Assembly: GCA_964013895.1 (NCBI GenBank)
Contig: CAXGYF010000005.1
Span: 1 to 60,885, forward strand
DNA: 60,885 nucleotides
DNA from: MedAcidi-G1 sp002713545
Lineage (GTDB): Bacteria > Actinomycetota > Acidimicrobiia > Acidimicrobiales > MedAcidi-G1
Reading direction: 5' to 3'
Both the position numbers and the translations under genes were made by a program. Shown here in pieces: positions 1-9,041 of this stretch. Position 1 is the stretch's first letter, and every line of letters begins with the position of its first letter. The notes below the pieces were generated by a model. It saw only the letters and a list, made by a program, of their open reading frames with translations. It was not told where the DNA came from and did no database searches.

Positions 1-957
1 GGAGATGCACTTAGTGATGCTGGAGCGGATTTCTTTGATTATGAATGGCAGATAAGTCTCGCTCTTAAAGCTGGTCAGAATGGAATTCAAGCTTTCAATT
101 CCATTTCAGCACAGTGTTATGTCGGGTCAGAGTCATGCCCGCAACTTCCTGGATTCACAAATGGTCGTTTAGCGATTGTCTTGGACGGAGAAATAATTAC
201 AGCGCCACAAATCAGAGCACCTGAGTTCCAAAGAGATGCAATTGTGATTTCGGGCGACTATGAAAAAGAAGAGGCCGAAAATGTTGCACTAGCATTGCGG
301 TACGGTTCCCTTCCGGTTGAGCTGGAAGCTGAAAATACTCAGATCGTGTCCGCAACAATAGGAGAAGATTCGCTAGATGCGGGAATCAAAGCTGGGCTTA
401 TAGGGCTGGCTCTTGTAGCTATTTTTATGATGTTTTATTACAGGCTTCTCGGTTTAGTAGCTCTATCCAGCCTTTTGGTTTCAGGAGCTCTTCTTTGGGC
501 GATAGTTTCCCATTTAGGCACACAAGAAGGTCTTGCTCTTACACTCGCTGGTATAACCGGAATAATTGTTGCAATAGGCGTCTCGGTTGATTCGAACATA
601 GTTTATTTTGAGCACCTAAAAGAAGATGTACTTGATGGACGAACAGCTCGTTCATCAGTTGACCGTGCTTTCCCGATAGCTTTTTCTACGATTGTTAAAG
701 CAGATATGGCTTCATTGATAGGTGCAGTTCTGCTTTGGTGGCTCACAGTTGGGGCGGTTAAAGGTTTCGCTTTTTATTTAGGGTTAGCTACTTTGCTTGA
801 TTTAGTAGCAACATATTTTTTTATGGGGCCAATAGTGAAGGTGCTCGCTAAAACTGAATGGTTCGCAAATCATCCAAAAAGATTTGGTTTACCAGCTGTT
901 GGGGCAATAAGTGAGTCGAGATCGACGGGCAGTTCAAAGCTAGTGGAGACAATATGA
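1..957 (+). CDS. secD: Protein translocase subunit SecD, C-terminal part (5' end outside window)
   Basis: SecD works with SecF as the membrane partner of SecYEG and uses the proton motive force to finish protein export. The frame is open from base 1, with no start needed inside the window, so the gene begins upstream. The visible part holds the end of the periplasmic P1 region (a DGEIITAPQI-like segment near residues 62-71) followed by the membrane block with the conserved stretch ending VSVDSNIVYFEHLKED, typical of the SecD/RND fold. The stop overlaps the start of secF by four bases (ATGA), the usual translational coupling of this pair. The TTG at base 181 is only an internal Leu codon and should not be taken as a start. 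Confidence 0.95.
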   Translation, partial: GDALSDAGADFFDYEWQISLALKAGQNGIQAFNSISAQCYVGSESCPQLPGFTNGRLAIVLDGEIITAPQIRAPEFQRDAIVISGDYEKEEAENVALALRYGSLPVELEAENTQIVSATIGEDSLDAGIKAGLIGLALVAIFMMFYYRLLGLVALSSLLVSGALLWAIVSHLGTQEGLALTLAGITGIIVAIGVSVDSNIVYFEHLKEDVLDGRTARSSVDRAFPIAFSTIVKADMASLIGAVLLWWLTVGAVKGFAFYLGLATLLDLVATYFFMGPIVKVLAKTEWFANHPKRFGLPAVGAISESRSTGSSKLVETI

Positions 958-2054
958 AAACTTTGAAGAGTCTCTATTTGGGGGAAAACCCTGTGAACTT
1001 CCCAAACTTGTGGAAGCGAGCCTTTATTGCCTCACTGATTGTTCTGATCATAGGAATAGGTTCTTTTGTAGTCCGTGGTCTTAATTTAGGACTTGACTTT
1101 GAGGGGGGAACTTCTTACGAAGTTCGTTCTTCCAGCATGACGGTTTCTGATACTAGGGAAGTTCTTTCAAGCCTCGGAGCAGCTGACTCAAGGGTACAGA
1201 AAGTGGGTGATGATCTGCTCAGGGTTAGATCCGATATAGATGACCCTCAAAAAGCTAATGAACTTAGAGAATTATTAGAAAATCAGATAGGAGTAGTTGA
1301 GACATTTGAGCAGGTTGGTCCGACTTGGGGTTCGGATGTAACAAGTAAAGCTATAAAAGCACTGCTCGTATTTTTTGTCGTAGTGGCCGTGTATCTCACG
1401 GTCCGTCTTGAATGGAAAATGGCGCTTGGAGCGTTAGTGGCGGTAGTGCATGACATCATTATTAGCGTTGGTGTCTATTCGTTTTTTCAGTTTGAAATAA
1501 CGCCTGCCACAGTTGTTGCTTTCCTAACAATTATGGGTTATTCCCTTTACGACACAATTGTTGTTTACGACAAAGTCAGAGAAATTACAGGGAGATTGGG
1601 GGCCACTGAAAAATACTCCTATACAGAAATGATGAATCTGGCGCTTAACAGGGTTGCTATGAGGTCAATAAATACGAGTATTTCTTCAGCTCTGCCTGTG
1701 CTTTCATTGCTTGTGATTGGAGCGCTCATAATGGGTGCAACTACTTTGCAAGAGTTTAGTGTTGCGTTATTAGTTGGAATACTGGTCGGTTCCTATTCAT
1801 CGATCTTTCTGGCGTCTTCATTAGTTTCAAGACTTAAGGAAAGAGAAGAAAGATGGCAGCAAGTAAGAAGCAGACTTGAGCAAAAGGGAATCAAGTTTGA
1901 GAACGTTCGAAAAATTGATCGACAAGAAGCGTCCAAACCAGATTTGAAGAAAAAAGAACGAATCGAAGGGGTTCGAGGTCCGGCACGTGGACGTCCTGCT
2001 CCCACTCGAAACTCTGGATCAATCCCTCCTAGACCTCGTAAGAAGCGCCGTTAG
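954..2054 (+). CDS. secF: Protein translocase subunit SecF
   Basis: Partner of SecD in the auxiliary export complex of the cytoplasmic membrane. The protein of 366 residues has an N-terminal membrane helix, the family signature GLDFEGGTSYEV near residue 47, a short periplasmic domain, and then a five-helix block containing the TIMGYSLYDTIVVYDKVRE segment. Length is normal apart from a long, strongly basic C-terminal tail rich in Arg, Lys and Pro (about the last 60 residues). Such tails are common in actinobacterial SecF and are probably cytoplasmic and ribosome- or lipid-facing (inference). The start overlaps the secD stop, and rel follows with no gap. Confidence 0.96.
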   Translation: MKTLKSLYLGENPVNFPNLWKRAFIASLIVLIIGIGSFVVRGLNLGLDFEGGTSYEVRSSSMTVSDTREVLSSLGAADSRVQKVGDDLLRVRSDIDDPQKANELRELLENQIGVVETFEQVGPTWGSDVTSKAIKALLVFFVVVAVYLTVRLEWKMALGALVAVVHDIIISVGVYSFFQFEITPATVVAFLTIMGYSLYDTIVVYDKVREITGRLGATEKYSYTEMMNLALNRVAMRSINTSISSALPVLSLLVIGALIMGATTLQEFSVALLVGILVGSYSSIFLASSLVSRLKEREERWQQVRSRLEQKGIKFENVRKIDRQEASKPDLKKKERIEGVRGPARGRPAPTRNSGSIPPRPRKKRR

Positions 2055-4277
2055 ATGGTAGCGACACGTCGAGTTGTTCCATGGCGCCGTCGAGCCTCAG
2101 GAAAGAGTGATGAAACAACAGCTTTAATAGAAGCTTATTTAGAACGTCATCCAAGAGGTGAAGTTACTCTAATCGAACGCGCATATAAAACGGCTTTACG
2201 TGCACATGAGGGACAAACCCGTAAGTCTGGAGAGCCTTATGTGCATCACCCTTTAGCCGTGGCTACTATCGTCGCTCATCAGGGTCTTGACGATGTGACC
2301 ATCGGAGCAGCTCTGCTTCATGACTCGATCGAAGACACAGAGATAGATCTAACAGATCTTGAAAGAGATTTTGGTTCTGAAGTTGCGAGCATAGTTGATG
2401 GTGTTACAAAACTAGACAGGATCAATTTCGATTCTCGCGAAGACCAACAAGCTGCAAGTATGAGAAAAATGCTTGTAGCAGTAGCAAAAGATTTGAGAGT
2501 CTTAGTAATAAAACTTGCTGATCGTCTACATAACATGCGAACTCTCGCAGCTTTGCCGGAATTTAAACAAGAAAGAACGGCTAGAGAGACTCTTGATATT
2601 TACGCACCTTTGGCTAACCGGTTGGGAATGCAGGATGTGAAAGTCCAGTTAGAGGATCTTTCATTAGCGACGCTTCACCCAAAGCGTTACAGCGAAATTG
2701 CACAAATGGTTCAGGATCGCGCTCCTGAAAGAGACATGTACCTTACGCAGCTAGTAGCAAACGTGAAGGAACGTTTCAGCGACATGGGCATCAAAGCGGA
2801 TGTGTCAGGAAGGCCTAAGCACCTCTGGAGTATTTACGAAAAAATGATTGTTAAAGGAAGGCCATTTGAGGAAATATACGACCTCGTAGGAATTCGGGTG
2901 ATAGTTGAAAATGTAAGAGATTGTTATGCAGCTTTAGGAACAATCCACGCTACGTGGAAACCCGTACAGGGTCGCTTCAAAGACTATATAGCCATGCCGA
3001 AATTCAATCTCTATCAATCTTTACACACCACCGTTATCGGCCCCCAAGCAAAACAAGCAGAATTTCAGATTCGCACTCGAGAAATGCACCAACGCGCTGA
3101 GTTTGGGATTGCCTCACACTGGGACTACAAAATTAAAAGCCCTTCAGATGAAATGGAATGGCTAGGGAGAATGGTTGAATGGCAAGAAGAAACAGCTGAC
3201 CCTAATGCATTCATGGCAAATCTCAAAACAGATCTTGAACAAGATGAAGTCTACATTTTTACGCCTACAGGAGACGTCATAACACTGCCCATCGGATCAA
3301 CTCCAGTTGATTTCGCTTATTCCATTCATACAGAAGTCGGTCACCGATGTGTGGGAGCAAAAGTAGAAGGGAGGCTAGTGCCTCTTGATACGAGATTAGC
3401 TTCTGGCCAGACCGTTGAAATAGTGACATCGAAGCAGAGTGAAGCTGCACCAAGCAAAGATTGGCTTCAGTTTGTGGCATCGCATCGATCGGCAAGCAAA
3501 ATAAGACAGTGGTATTCACAAGAAAGACGTAGTGAAGCGATTGATGCAGGGCATGACGACCTCATCAAAGAGTTGAGAAGAGCCGATTTGCCGGTCAAAG
3601 AAACATTAGATAGTGAAACACTCGTCAAGGTGGTAAATGATCTCAACTATTCAGAACTTGATTCTCTGTTTGCCGCAATAGGAGAACATCATGTCTCAGC
3701 TCGTTCAGTGATAGGAAAAATTGAAAAAGTTTTAGACGAATTAGAACCAGAACGTTTTAAAGAGCAGGCAACAGTTTTTCAACCACAAAGAGAGCGGAGA
3801 GACTCTACAAAAGTAGGCGTGCATGTTGAAGGTTTTAGTGACCTAATGATTCGTCTATCGCGATGCTGCACACCAGTGCCGGCAGATGAAATTATGGGTT
3901 TCGTCACAAAGGGGCGTGGAGTATCTGTACATCGAAGTGACTGTGCAAATGCTTCGTCGTTATCGTTTGATCAACCAGATCGACTAATTGAAGTTGAATG
4001 GGATGAACATTTGGAAGGTTATTTTGTTGCTTCGATTCAGATAAAAGCACTTGATCGGCCTGGCTTATTAAGAGATGTAGGAGATGCTATGTCAGAAAAT
4101 CAGGTGAACGTAATAGGGGTTGAAACTTCGACAAATATTTCGGATCGCGTAGCGCGTATGCGTTTTGATTTTGAAATAAGCGACCCAACCCACCTCAATA
4201 GACTTATGTATGTAATACGTGAGATCGATTCCGTATATGACGTACACCGAGTTGTCCCTGGAGGAGACGAACAATAA
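2055..4277 (+). CDS. rel: Bifunctional (p)ppGpp synthetase/hydrolase, Rel/SpoT family
   Basis: Makes and degrades the alarmone (p)ppGpp during the stringent response. All domains of a long RSH protein are visible in 740 residues: an HD hydrolase domain (HHPLAVA and LLHDSIEDT, residues about 60-115, with the His-Asp pair intact), the synthetase domain (YDLVGIRVI, then RFKDYIAMPK and YQSLHTTV, about 275-330), a TGS domain (VYIFTPTGDVITLP, about 400-460), the Cys-containing RLSRCCTPVP zinc-finger/RIS region and a C-terminal ACT domain. The RxKD motif (RFKD) is the version found in bifunctional enzymes rather than the acidic version of synthetase-only RelA. The ATG follows the secF stop directly. 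Confidence 0.96.
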   Translation: MVATRRVVPWRRRASGKSDETTALIEAYLERHPRGEVTLIERAYKTALRAHEGQTRKSGEPYVHHPLAVATIVAHQGLDDVTIGAALLHDSIEDTEIDLTDLERDFGSEVASIVDGVTKLDRINFDSREDQQAASMRKMLVAVAKDLRVLVIKLADRLHNMRTLAALPEFKQERTARETLDIYAPLANRLGMQDVKVQLEDLSLATLHPKRYSEIAQMVQDRAPERDMYLTQLVANVKERFSDMGIKADVSGRPKHLWSIYEKMIVKGRPFEEIYDLVGIRVIVENVRDCYAALGTIHATWKPVQGRFKDYIAMPKFNLYQSLHTTVIGPQAKQAEFQIRTREMHQRAEFGIASHWDYKIKSPSDEMEWLGRMVEWQEETADPNAFMANLKTDLEQDEVYIFTPTGDVITLPIGSTPVDFAYSIHTEVGHRCVGAKVEGRLVPLDTRLASGQTVEIVTSKQSEAAPSKDWLQFVASHRSASKIRQWYSQERRSEAIDAGHDDLIKELRRADLPVKETLDSETLVKVVNDLNYSELDSLFAAIGEHHVSARSVIGKIEKVLDELEPERFKEQATVFQPQRERRDSTKVGVHVEGFSDLMIRLSRCCTPVPADEIMGFVTKGRGVSVHRSDCANASSLSFDQPDRLIEVEWDEHLEGYFVASIQIKALDRPGLLRDVGDAMSENQVNVIGVETSTNISDRVARMRFDFEISDPTHLNRLMYVIREIDSVYDVHRVVPGGDEQ

Positions 4278-4310
4278 ATTTTAAGTGCAGTAGAACTAGG
4301 TCAATAATAG

Positions 4311-4316
4311 TAACCT
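4311..4316 (+). promoter_or_regulatory. Putative -10 box of a leaderless hisS transcript
   Basis: TAACCT lies seven bases before the GTG of hisS and no Shine-Dalgarno sequence precedes that GTG. The position would put transcription initiation at or within a base of the start codon. No clear -35 box is seen. The same arrangement recurs at several other genes in this window. Confidence 0.45.
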
Positions 4317-4323
4317 CGTTTTT

Positions 4324-5583
4324 GTGAAGGATTCTGTTTACCGTGCTCCTAAAGGCACCAGAGATTTAGTTTGGCCAGATTCCCAACGAAGACGTTCGTT
4401 TATAGATTTATTTGCGGGAATTGTGAGTGGTGCTGGCTATACCGAAATCGTTCTGCCAATGTTCGAACATATAGAAGTTTTTCAACGTCTAGGAGATGGA
4501 ACAGATGTTGTACGAAAAGAAATGTACAATTTTGAAGACAAAGGCGGTAGAAACATAGCTTTACGACCGGAACAAACGGCTTCGATTGTTCGGGCCTATT
4601 CCGAGCATCGACCATCTTTACCGTGGAAAGTTTGGTACGCAGGGCCTAATTTTAGATACGAGAGGGCTCAAAAAGGTCGATTCAGACAGTTTGACCAAGT
4701 AGGCATCGAAGCTTTGGGGGCAGATGATCCATATCTAGATGTAGAAGTCATAGCTATTGCATGGAGATTTTATGAAGCTTTGGGCCTCAAACAAGTGAAC
4801 CTTTTATTGAATTCCGTTGGAACCCTTCAAGATCGTATTTTATATATGAAAGCTTTAAGTGAGTACTTAGAAAAAGAAAAAGGTTTCCTGTCAGCTGAGG
4901 CGCAGGAGACTCTTAGTTCCAACCCTCTAAGAGTTTTAGATTCGAAACGTGATGAAGACATTGAAGTAGTTTCTCAAGCTCCCAGCATTCTTGAACACCT
5001 ATCTGAAGAAGCAAATAATCACTTTAGTAAGGTCCAAGAAGGTTTAAAAAAATTAGATATCCCCTACTCAGTTAAACCAAATCTTGTAAGAGGTCTTGAC
5101 TATTACGTCCAAACTACCTTTGAATTTACAACAAAAAGTATTGACGCAGCTCAGGATGCAATTGGCGGTGGGGGTCGCTATGACGGTTTAGCTGCAGAAA
5201 TGGGAGCTCCAGCAACACCAGGAGTAGGTTTCGCTTTAGGTCTAGACAGAACTTTAATGGCCTGCGAAGCAGAAAAAACTTTTACAGGACCAGAACAGTT
5301 ATTGCAGGTTTATGTTGTAGACACAACTGGTGGAGAAAATTCTTTAATAATTACAGATCAGTTGAGACAAAATGGATTTAAAGTCGATCGGTCTTTTGGG
5401 GATCGTTCAATGAAAGCTCAGATGAAAGCCGCGGATAAAAGCGGTGCAAAAATTGCTTTAATCGTCGGAGAGGATGAAGTGGAAAAGGGAGTTGTTACGA
5501 TTCGAGACCTAAGAGGCGAAGAAGGTCAAGAAGAAATCGCCTCGGGTTCTATAATTGCCAATCTCGAAAAGAGGCTCAGATGA
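4324..5583 (+). CDS. hisS: Histidyl-tRNA synthetase
   Basis: Charges tRNA-His. The 419-residue protein starts KDSVYRAPKGTRD, the usual N-terminus of the family, and contains class II motif 2 (RYERAQKGRFRQFDQ), the histidine-binding loop LVRGLDYYVQTTFEF and GGGGRYDGL, and a C-terminal anticodon-binding domain. Length is normal. The GTG start is placed by the family N-terminus; there is no ribosome-binding site, but a -10-like TAACCT stands seven bases upstream, so translation may be leaderless. The stop overlaps the aspS start by four bases (ATGA), so the two synthetases are co-transcribed. Confidence 0.96.
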   Translation: MKDSVYRAPKGTRDLVWPDSQRRRSFIDLFAGIVSGAGYTEIVLPMFEHIEVFQRLGDGTDVVRKEMYNFEDKGGRNIALRPEQTASIVRAYSEHRPSLPWKVWYAGPNFRYERAQKGRFRQFDQVGIEALGADDPYLDVEVIAIAWRFYEALGLKQVNLLLNSVGTLQDRILYMKALSEYLEKEKGFLSAEAQETLSSNPLRVLDSKRDEDIEVVSQAPSILEHLSEEANNHFSKVQEGLKKLDIPYSVKPNLVRGLDYYVQTTFEFTTKSIDAAQDAIGGGGRYDGLAAEMGAPATPGVGFALGLDRTLMACEAEKTFTGPEQLLQVYVVDTTGGENSLIITDQLRQNGFKVDRSFGDRSMKAQMKAADKSGAKIALIVGEDEVEKGVVTIRDLRGEEGQEEIASGSIIANLEKRLR

Positions 5584-7319
5584 CGAACTATGAAACATCT
5601 ATGCGATCTCATAGATGTGGAGATCTTCGGGTTGATGACGTGGGGAAAGAAGTGACGCTGTGTGGTTGGGTTGATCGACGTAGAGAACACGGTGAACATC
5701 TCGCTTTTATAGATTTGCGTGATCGAAGTGGGGTAATCCAAGTCGTAGTCCAAGGGGCTGCAGACTTGCGTTCAGAGTATGTTCTTCAAGTAAAAGGAAA
5801 AGTTAGAGAAAGACCATCTGAGACAGTGAATACTTCTTTGGAGACAGGCGGTATAGAAGTTGAAGGCGCTGAAGTCACAGTTTTAGCAGAGGCAGAACCC
5901 CCACCATTTCCAATAGATGACAGAACAGATGTTGATGAAGTTTTGAGGCTTAGACACCGTTATGTAGATCTGAGAAGGAGCAGGCTTCAAAATAATTTAC
6001 AATCGCGTGCACTCGTGACGAGCTCTGTTCGAAAGGCTATGGAGGAACAAGGTTTCGTGGAAGTTGAGACCCCAATGCTTGTAGCTAGCACCCCTGAAGG
6101 AGCTAGAGACTTCGTGGTCCCGTCGCGTAAAGATCCCGGTTCTTTTTATGCACTTCCTCAAAGTCCTCAGATCTTTAAACAGCTTTGCATGCTTGGCGGG
6201 ATAGATAGGTATTACCAGATAGCTAGATGCCTCAGAGACGAAGATCTAAGAGCCGACAGACAGTATGAGTTCATGCAACTAGATATTGAAGCAAGTTTTG
6301 TAAATGGTGAAGATATAAGAAGAATTGTTTCTTCAGCTGTTGCTGATGCTACCGAGGCTGTAACCGGAGAAAAAATAACTACTATCCCGTCGATGACATG
6401 GCAAGAGGCGATGGAGCGCTTCGGTTCAGATAAACCTGATATAAGATTCGATCTCGAGCTCGTTGATCTTACAGATATTTTCAAAAGTACTGAGTTTCGG
6501 GCTTTTCAAGCACCTTGCATAAAGGGAATACGTGTTCCGGGCGGAGCAGAGTATTCAAGAAGTCGATTAGATGAACTAACTGACAAATCCCAGAATTGGG
6601 GAGCTAAGGGTCTGGCTTGGATAAAAATAGAAGACTCTGAAATGGTTTCACCTATATCTAAGTTTCTTTCAGAGGAAGAAAAAACCTCTCTGAATTCTAA
6701 GATGTCTGGCGAAGAAGGTGACCTTTTACTTTTAGTTGCCGATGAATGGTCCACTGTATGCCATGTCTTGGGTCTAGTGAGATTAGAAATAGGTAAGCCA
6801 CCAATTAATGAGGGTGGATTCCATTTTTTATGGGTTATAGATTTTCCTCTATTTGAAGGTACTGACGAAAATGGAAATCCATCTTCCTCACACCATCCGT
6901 TTACGATGCCGCATGAAGACGATTTAACTCTTTTAGAAGATGGAGAAACGGAGGGTATCCGTTCACTCGCCTACGACTTGGTTCTGAATGGATGGGAACT
7001 CGGTTCTGGAAGTGTGAGGATACACAGACAAGATATTCAGGAAAGAATCTTTACTGCACTTGGAATAGAACCTGACGAAGCAAGAAAACGGTTTGGTTTC
7101 TTATTGGATGCATTCAAATTCGGAGCCCCACCACACGCAGGTTTTGCTGTTGGTTTAGATCGATTAACAGCGATCCTCGTAGGCGAAGAGAATATTCGTG
7201 AAGTGATTGCCTTTCCGAAGACCCAATCAGGTTCAGACCCACTTACTAGCGCGCCATTGCCCGTAGATGATCGACACCTGAAAGAACTTGGTTTGAAAGT
7301 TTTACCTCCTTCTACATGA
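5580..7319 (+). CDS. aspS: Aspartyl-tRNA synthetase, possibly non-discriminating (Asp/Asn)
   Basis: Charges tRNA-Asp. The order is bacterial: N-terminal OB anticodon-binding domain (CGWVDRRREHG, FIDLRDRSG), class II catalytic core (FVEVETPML, RDEDLRADRQYEFMQLDIE), a GAD insertion domain and C-terminal motif 3 (GFAVGLDRL). Length (579) is normal. After the RRR of the OB domain comes E-H; a His at this place is reported in non-discriminating AspRS that also charges tRNA-Asn for the Asp-to-Asn amidation route, whereas discriminating enzymes have Leu. The start at 5580 is chosen because AGAGG precedes it at proper spacing; an internal ATG at 5601 matches the shorter family N-terminus and is a possible alternative. 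Confidence 0.95.
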   Translation: MTNYETSMRSHRCGDLRVDDVGKEVTLCGWVDRRREHGEHLAFIDLRDRSGVIQVVVQGAADLRSEYVLQVKGKVRERPSETVNTSLETGGIEVEGAEVTVLAEAEPPPFPIDDRTDVDEVLRLRHRYVDLRRSRLQNNLQSRALVTSSVRKAMEEQGFVEVETPMLVASTPEGARDFVVPSRKDPGSFYALPQSPQIFKQLCMLGGIDRYYQIARCLRDEDLRADRQYEFMQLDIEASFVNGEDIRRIVSSAVADATEAVTGEKITTIPSMTWQEAMERFGSDKPDIRFDLELVDLTDIFKSTEFRAFQAPCIKGIRVPGGAEYSRSRLDELTDKSQNWGAKGLAWIKIEDSEMVSPISKFLSEEEKTSLNSKMSGEEGDLLLLVADEWSTVCHVLGLVRLEIGKPPINEGGFHFLWVIDFPLFEGTDENGNPSSSHHPFTMPHEDDLTLLEDGETEGIRSLAYDLVLNGWELGSGSVRIHRQDIQERIFTALGIEPDEARKRFGFLLDAFKFGAPPHAGFAVGLDRLTAILVGEENIREVIAFPKTQSGSDPLTSAPLPVDDRHLKELGLKVLPPST

Positions 7320-7348
7320 GATGCACTAGTTGATCCGTCGAACTCAAC

Positions 7349-7354
7349 TAGGTT
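7349..7354 (+). promoter_or_regulatory. Putative -10 box of a leaderless rarA transcript
   Basis: TAGGTT ends six bases before the rarA GTG, and no ribosome-binding site is visible. Same geometry as at alaS, aroK, def, hisG and argC. The -35 region has no clear match. Confidence 0.4.
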
Positions 7355-7360
7355 TTAGGG

Positions 7361-8686
7361 GTGGCCGAAGATCTTTTTACGCATGTAGCAAAAGAGCGTT
7401 TAAAAAATAGGGGACCTTTAGCAGACCGCTTAAGGCCTCTACTGATAGATGATGTAGTAGGTCAGAAGCATCTGGTCGGCAAAGGCCAACCTCTTCGTCA
7501 GTTGATCGAAACAGACAAGCTGTCATCTTTAATACTCTGGGGCCCACCAGGAACGGGTAAAACAACAATCGCTAGAGTAATAGCGCGAGTCACCCAACAA
7601 GATTTTCATGAATTGTCAGCTGTTTCTGCAAGCGTTAAAGACGTGCGGGAACTCGTAAAAGCTGCAGAAACACGCCTAGGTCAAGCTGAAGTAGGCACAA
7701 TACTTTTTTTGGATGAAGTGCATCGCTTCAACAAATCTCAGCAGGATGCTTTACTGCCTTCAGTTGAATCTGGCCTAATAGTACTGATAGGGGCCACAAC
7801 TGAGAATCCATATTTTGAAGTGAATGCTCCCTTGCTTTCAAGATCGACATTATTTCGTCTTGAACTTTTAGATAGAGGTTCGATAACAGAGTTACTAGCG
7901 AAAGGTGTAGAAGAGGAGGGGGTGCAGGCTGACCCAGAAGCCTTAGATTTATTGGCCGACCGCTCTGCAGGGGACGGCAGACAAGCTTTAACTAGTCTTG
8001 AAGTCGCTTCAGCAATAGCAATTGGACGAGGTGAAAGGAAAATAACGTTAAAAGACGTAGAGGCGTCTTTGGGGGCTAAAGCCATTCGTTACGGCAGGGA
8101 TGATCATTACGACATAATTAGTGCTTTTATAAAAAGTATCCGAGGATCTGATGCTGATTCGGGTCTTTATTGGTTAGCCCGCATGTTGAAGGCAGGTGAA
8201 GATCCAAGATTTATAGCTCGAAGGCTAGTTATTCTGGCGAGCGAGGATATCGGTATGGCGGACCCAACTAGTTTGCTTATTGCTGACGCTGCAGCACGTG
8301 CAGTAGAGTTCGTAGGTCTTCCTGAGGCTCAGCTAAATTTGGCTCACGCTGTGGTTCATTTGGCCACGGCTCCTAAATCCAATCGGGTAACGCTTGCCCT
8401 GACTTCCGCCATGCAGGATGTTTCTTCGCCAGGAGAGGGCCGTGTTCCACCACATTTGAGAGACGCACATTACAGTGGGGCATCAAGCATCGGACATGGA
8501 GAAGGCTATGAGTACCCGCACAATAACCCGAGAGGATGGGTTGAGCAAAAATATAGACCAGAAGAGGTTGAGTCAAATACTTATTATGAGCCTTCACTGC
8601 ATGGATTTGAGCAGCAGGTACTAGAGAGAATGACTGATTTGAGGGAACATAGCAATGTGGAAGTTGTGCCAGAGGAGCAAAACTAA
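7361..8686 (+). CDS. rarA: Replication-associated recombination protein A (AAA+ ATPase RarA/MgsA)
   Basis: RarA is a clamp-loader-like AAA+ ATPase that acts at stalled replication forks. The 441-residue sequence shows the Walker A GPPGTGKTT (near residue 67), Walker B LFLDEVHRFNKSQQDALL, the sensor 1 GATTENPYFEVN and the C-terminal tetramerisation domain with LAHAVVHLATAPKSN and the closing WVEQKY/RP pattern. The GTG start is set by the family N-terminus (ADRLRPLLIDDVVGQ at about residue 21). The stop codon shares one base with the start of the next small gene (TAATG). Rarely anything else fits this motif set; RuvB lacks the C-terminal domain seen here. Confidence 0.95.
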   Translation: MAEDLFTHVAKERLKNRGPLADRLRPLLIDDVVGQKHLVGKGQPLRQLIETDKLSSLILWGPPGTGKTTIARVIARVTQQDFHELSAVSASVKDVRELVKAAETRLGQAEVGTILFLDEVHRFNKSQQDALLPSVESGLIVLIGATTENPYFEVNAPLLSRSTLFRLELLDRGSITELLAKGVEEEGVQADPEALDLLADRSAGDGRQALTSLEVASAIAIGRGERKITLKDVEASLGAKAIRYGRDDHYDIISAFIKSIRGSDADSGLYWLARMLKAGEDPRFIARRLVILASEDIGMADPTSLLIADAAARAVEFVGLPEAQLNLAHAVVHLATAPKSNRVTLALTSAMQDVSSPGEGRVPPHLRDAHYSGASSIGHGEGYEYPHNNPRGWVEQKYRPEEVESNTYYEPSLHGFEQQVLERMTDLREHSNVEVVPEEQN

Positions 8687-8994
8687 TGCGTAGACGTTTA
8701 TTCTGGTTGTTATTTGGTTGGGCTCTAGGTGTTCTAGCTTCAAATTGGATGGAAAATCGTTTTCGTCGAAGTGTAAATAAATATGCACGAAACACTTTTT
8801 CCAAATTTGGAATAGTTCCGGAAGAGATAATCAATAAAAGAAGTGAACTTTTTGAAAAAGTCCAAAAAAGATTTGGCAGCCAAGAATCTGATTTTGCGAT
8901 TAGAAGTATGAGAAATTCCAACTCTCGCTTTAATGGGCAAGAAAGCTATTTGAGACGACAACATAGACCTGTAAGGCCCCAAAAGTATAATTGA
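8686..8994 (+). CDS. Small single-pass membrane protein of unknown function (rarA-alaS interval)
   Basis: A protein of 102 residues with a basic start (MRRR), one hydrophobic segment (LFWLLFGWALGVLASNW, about residues 5-21) and a long, basic, Ser/Arg/Asn-rich hydrophilic tail, predicted to face the cytoplasm. It is coupled to rarA by a one-base overlap and sits just before alaS. In other actinobacteria, small membrane proteins (DUF948 and DUF6167 families) occupy the interval upstream of alaS; this gene is a positional counterpart of DUF6167, but I cannot confirm homology by eye. No enzymatic motif is visible. The coding call rests on its coupling, sensible composition and conserved location. 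Confidence 0.75.
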   Translation: MRRRLFWLLFGWALGVLASNWMENRFRRSVNKYARNTFSKFGIVPEEIINKRSELFEKVQKRFGSQESDFAIRSMRNSNSRFNGQESYLRRQHRPVRPQKYN

Positions 8995-9029
8995 CCCTGC
9001 ACCTACCTATTTGCTTCACTCCATAGCGC

Positions 9030-9035
9030 TAGGCT
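9030..9035 (+). promoter_or_regulatory. Putative -10 box of a leaderless alaS transcript
   Basis: TAGGCT stands six bases before the alaS ATG, in a 47-base gap with no Shine-Dalgarno sequence (TTGTTTT directly precedes the ATG). Suggests a leaderless mRNA. Confidence 0.45.
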
Positions 9036-9041
9036 TGTTTT

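Noticed and set aside
8373..8921. 182-residue reverse-strand frame across the end of rarA and the small gene
   Set aside because: It is antisense to two well-supported genes, rich in Leu/Ser/His in the way of mirror frames, and has no recognisable domain or ribosome site.
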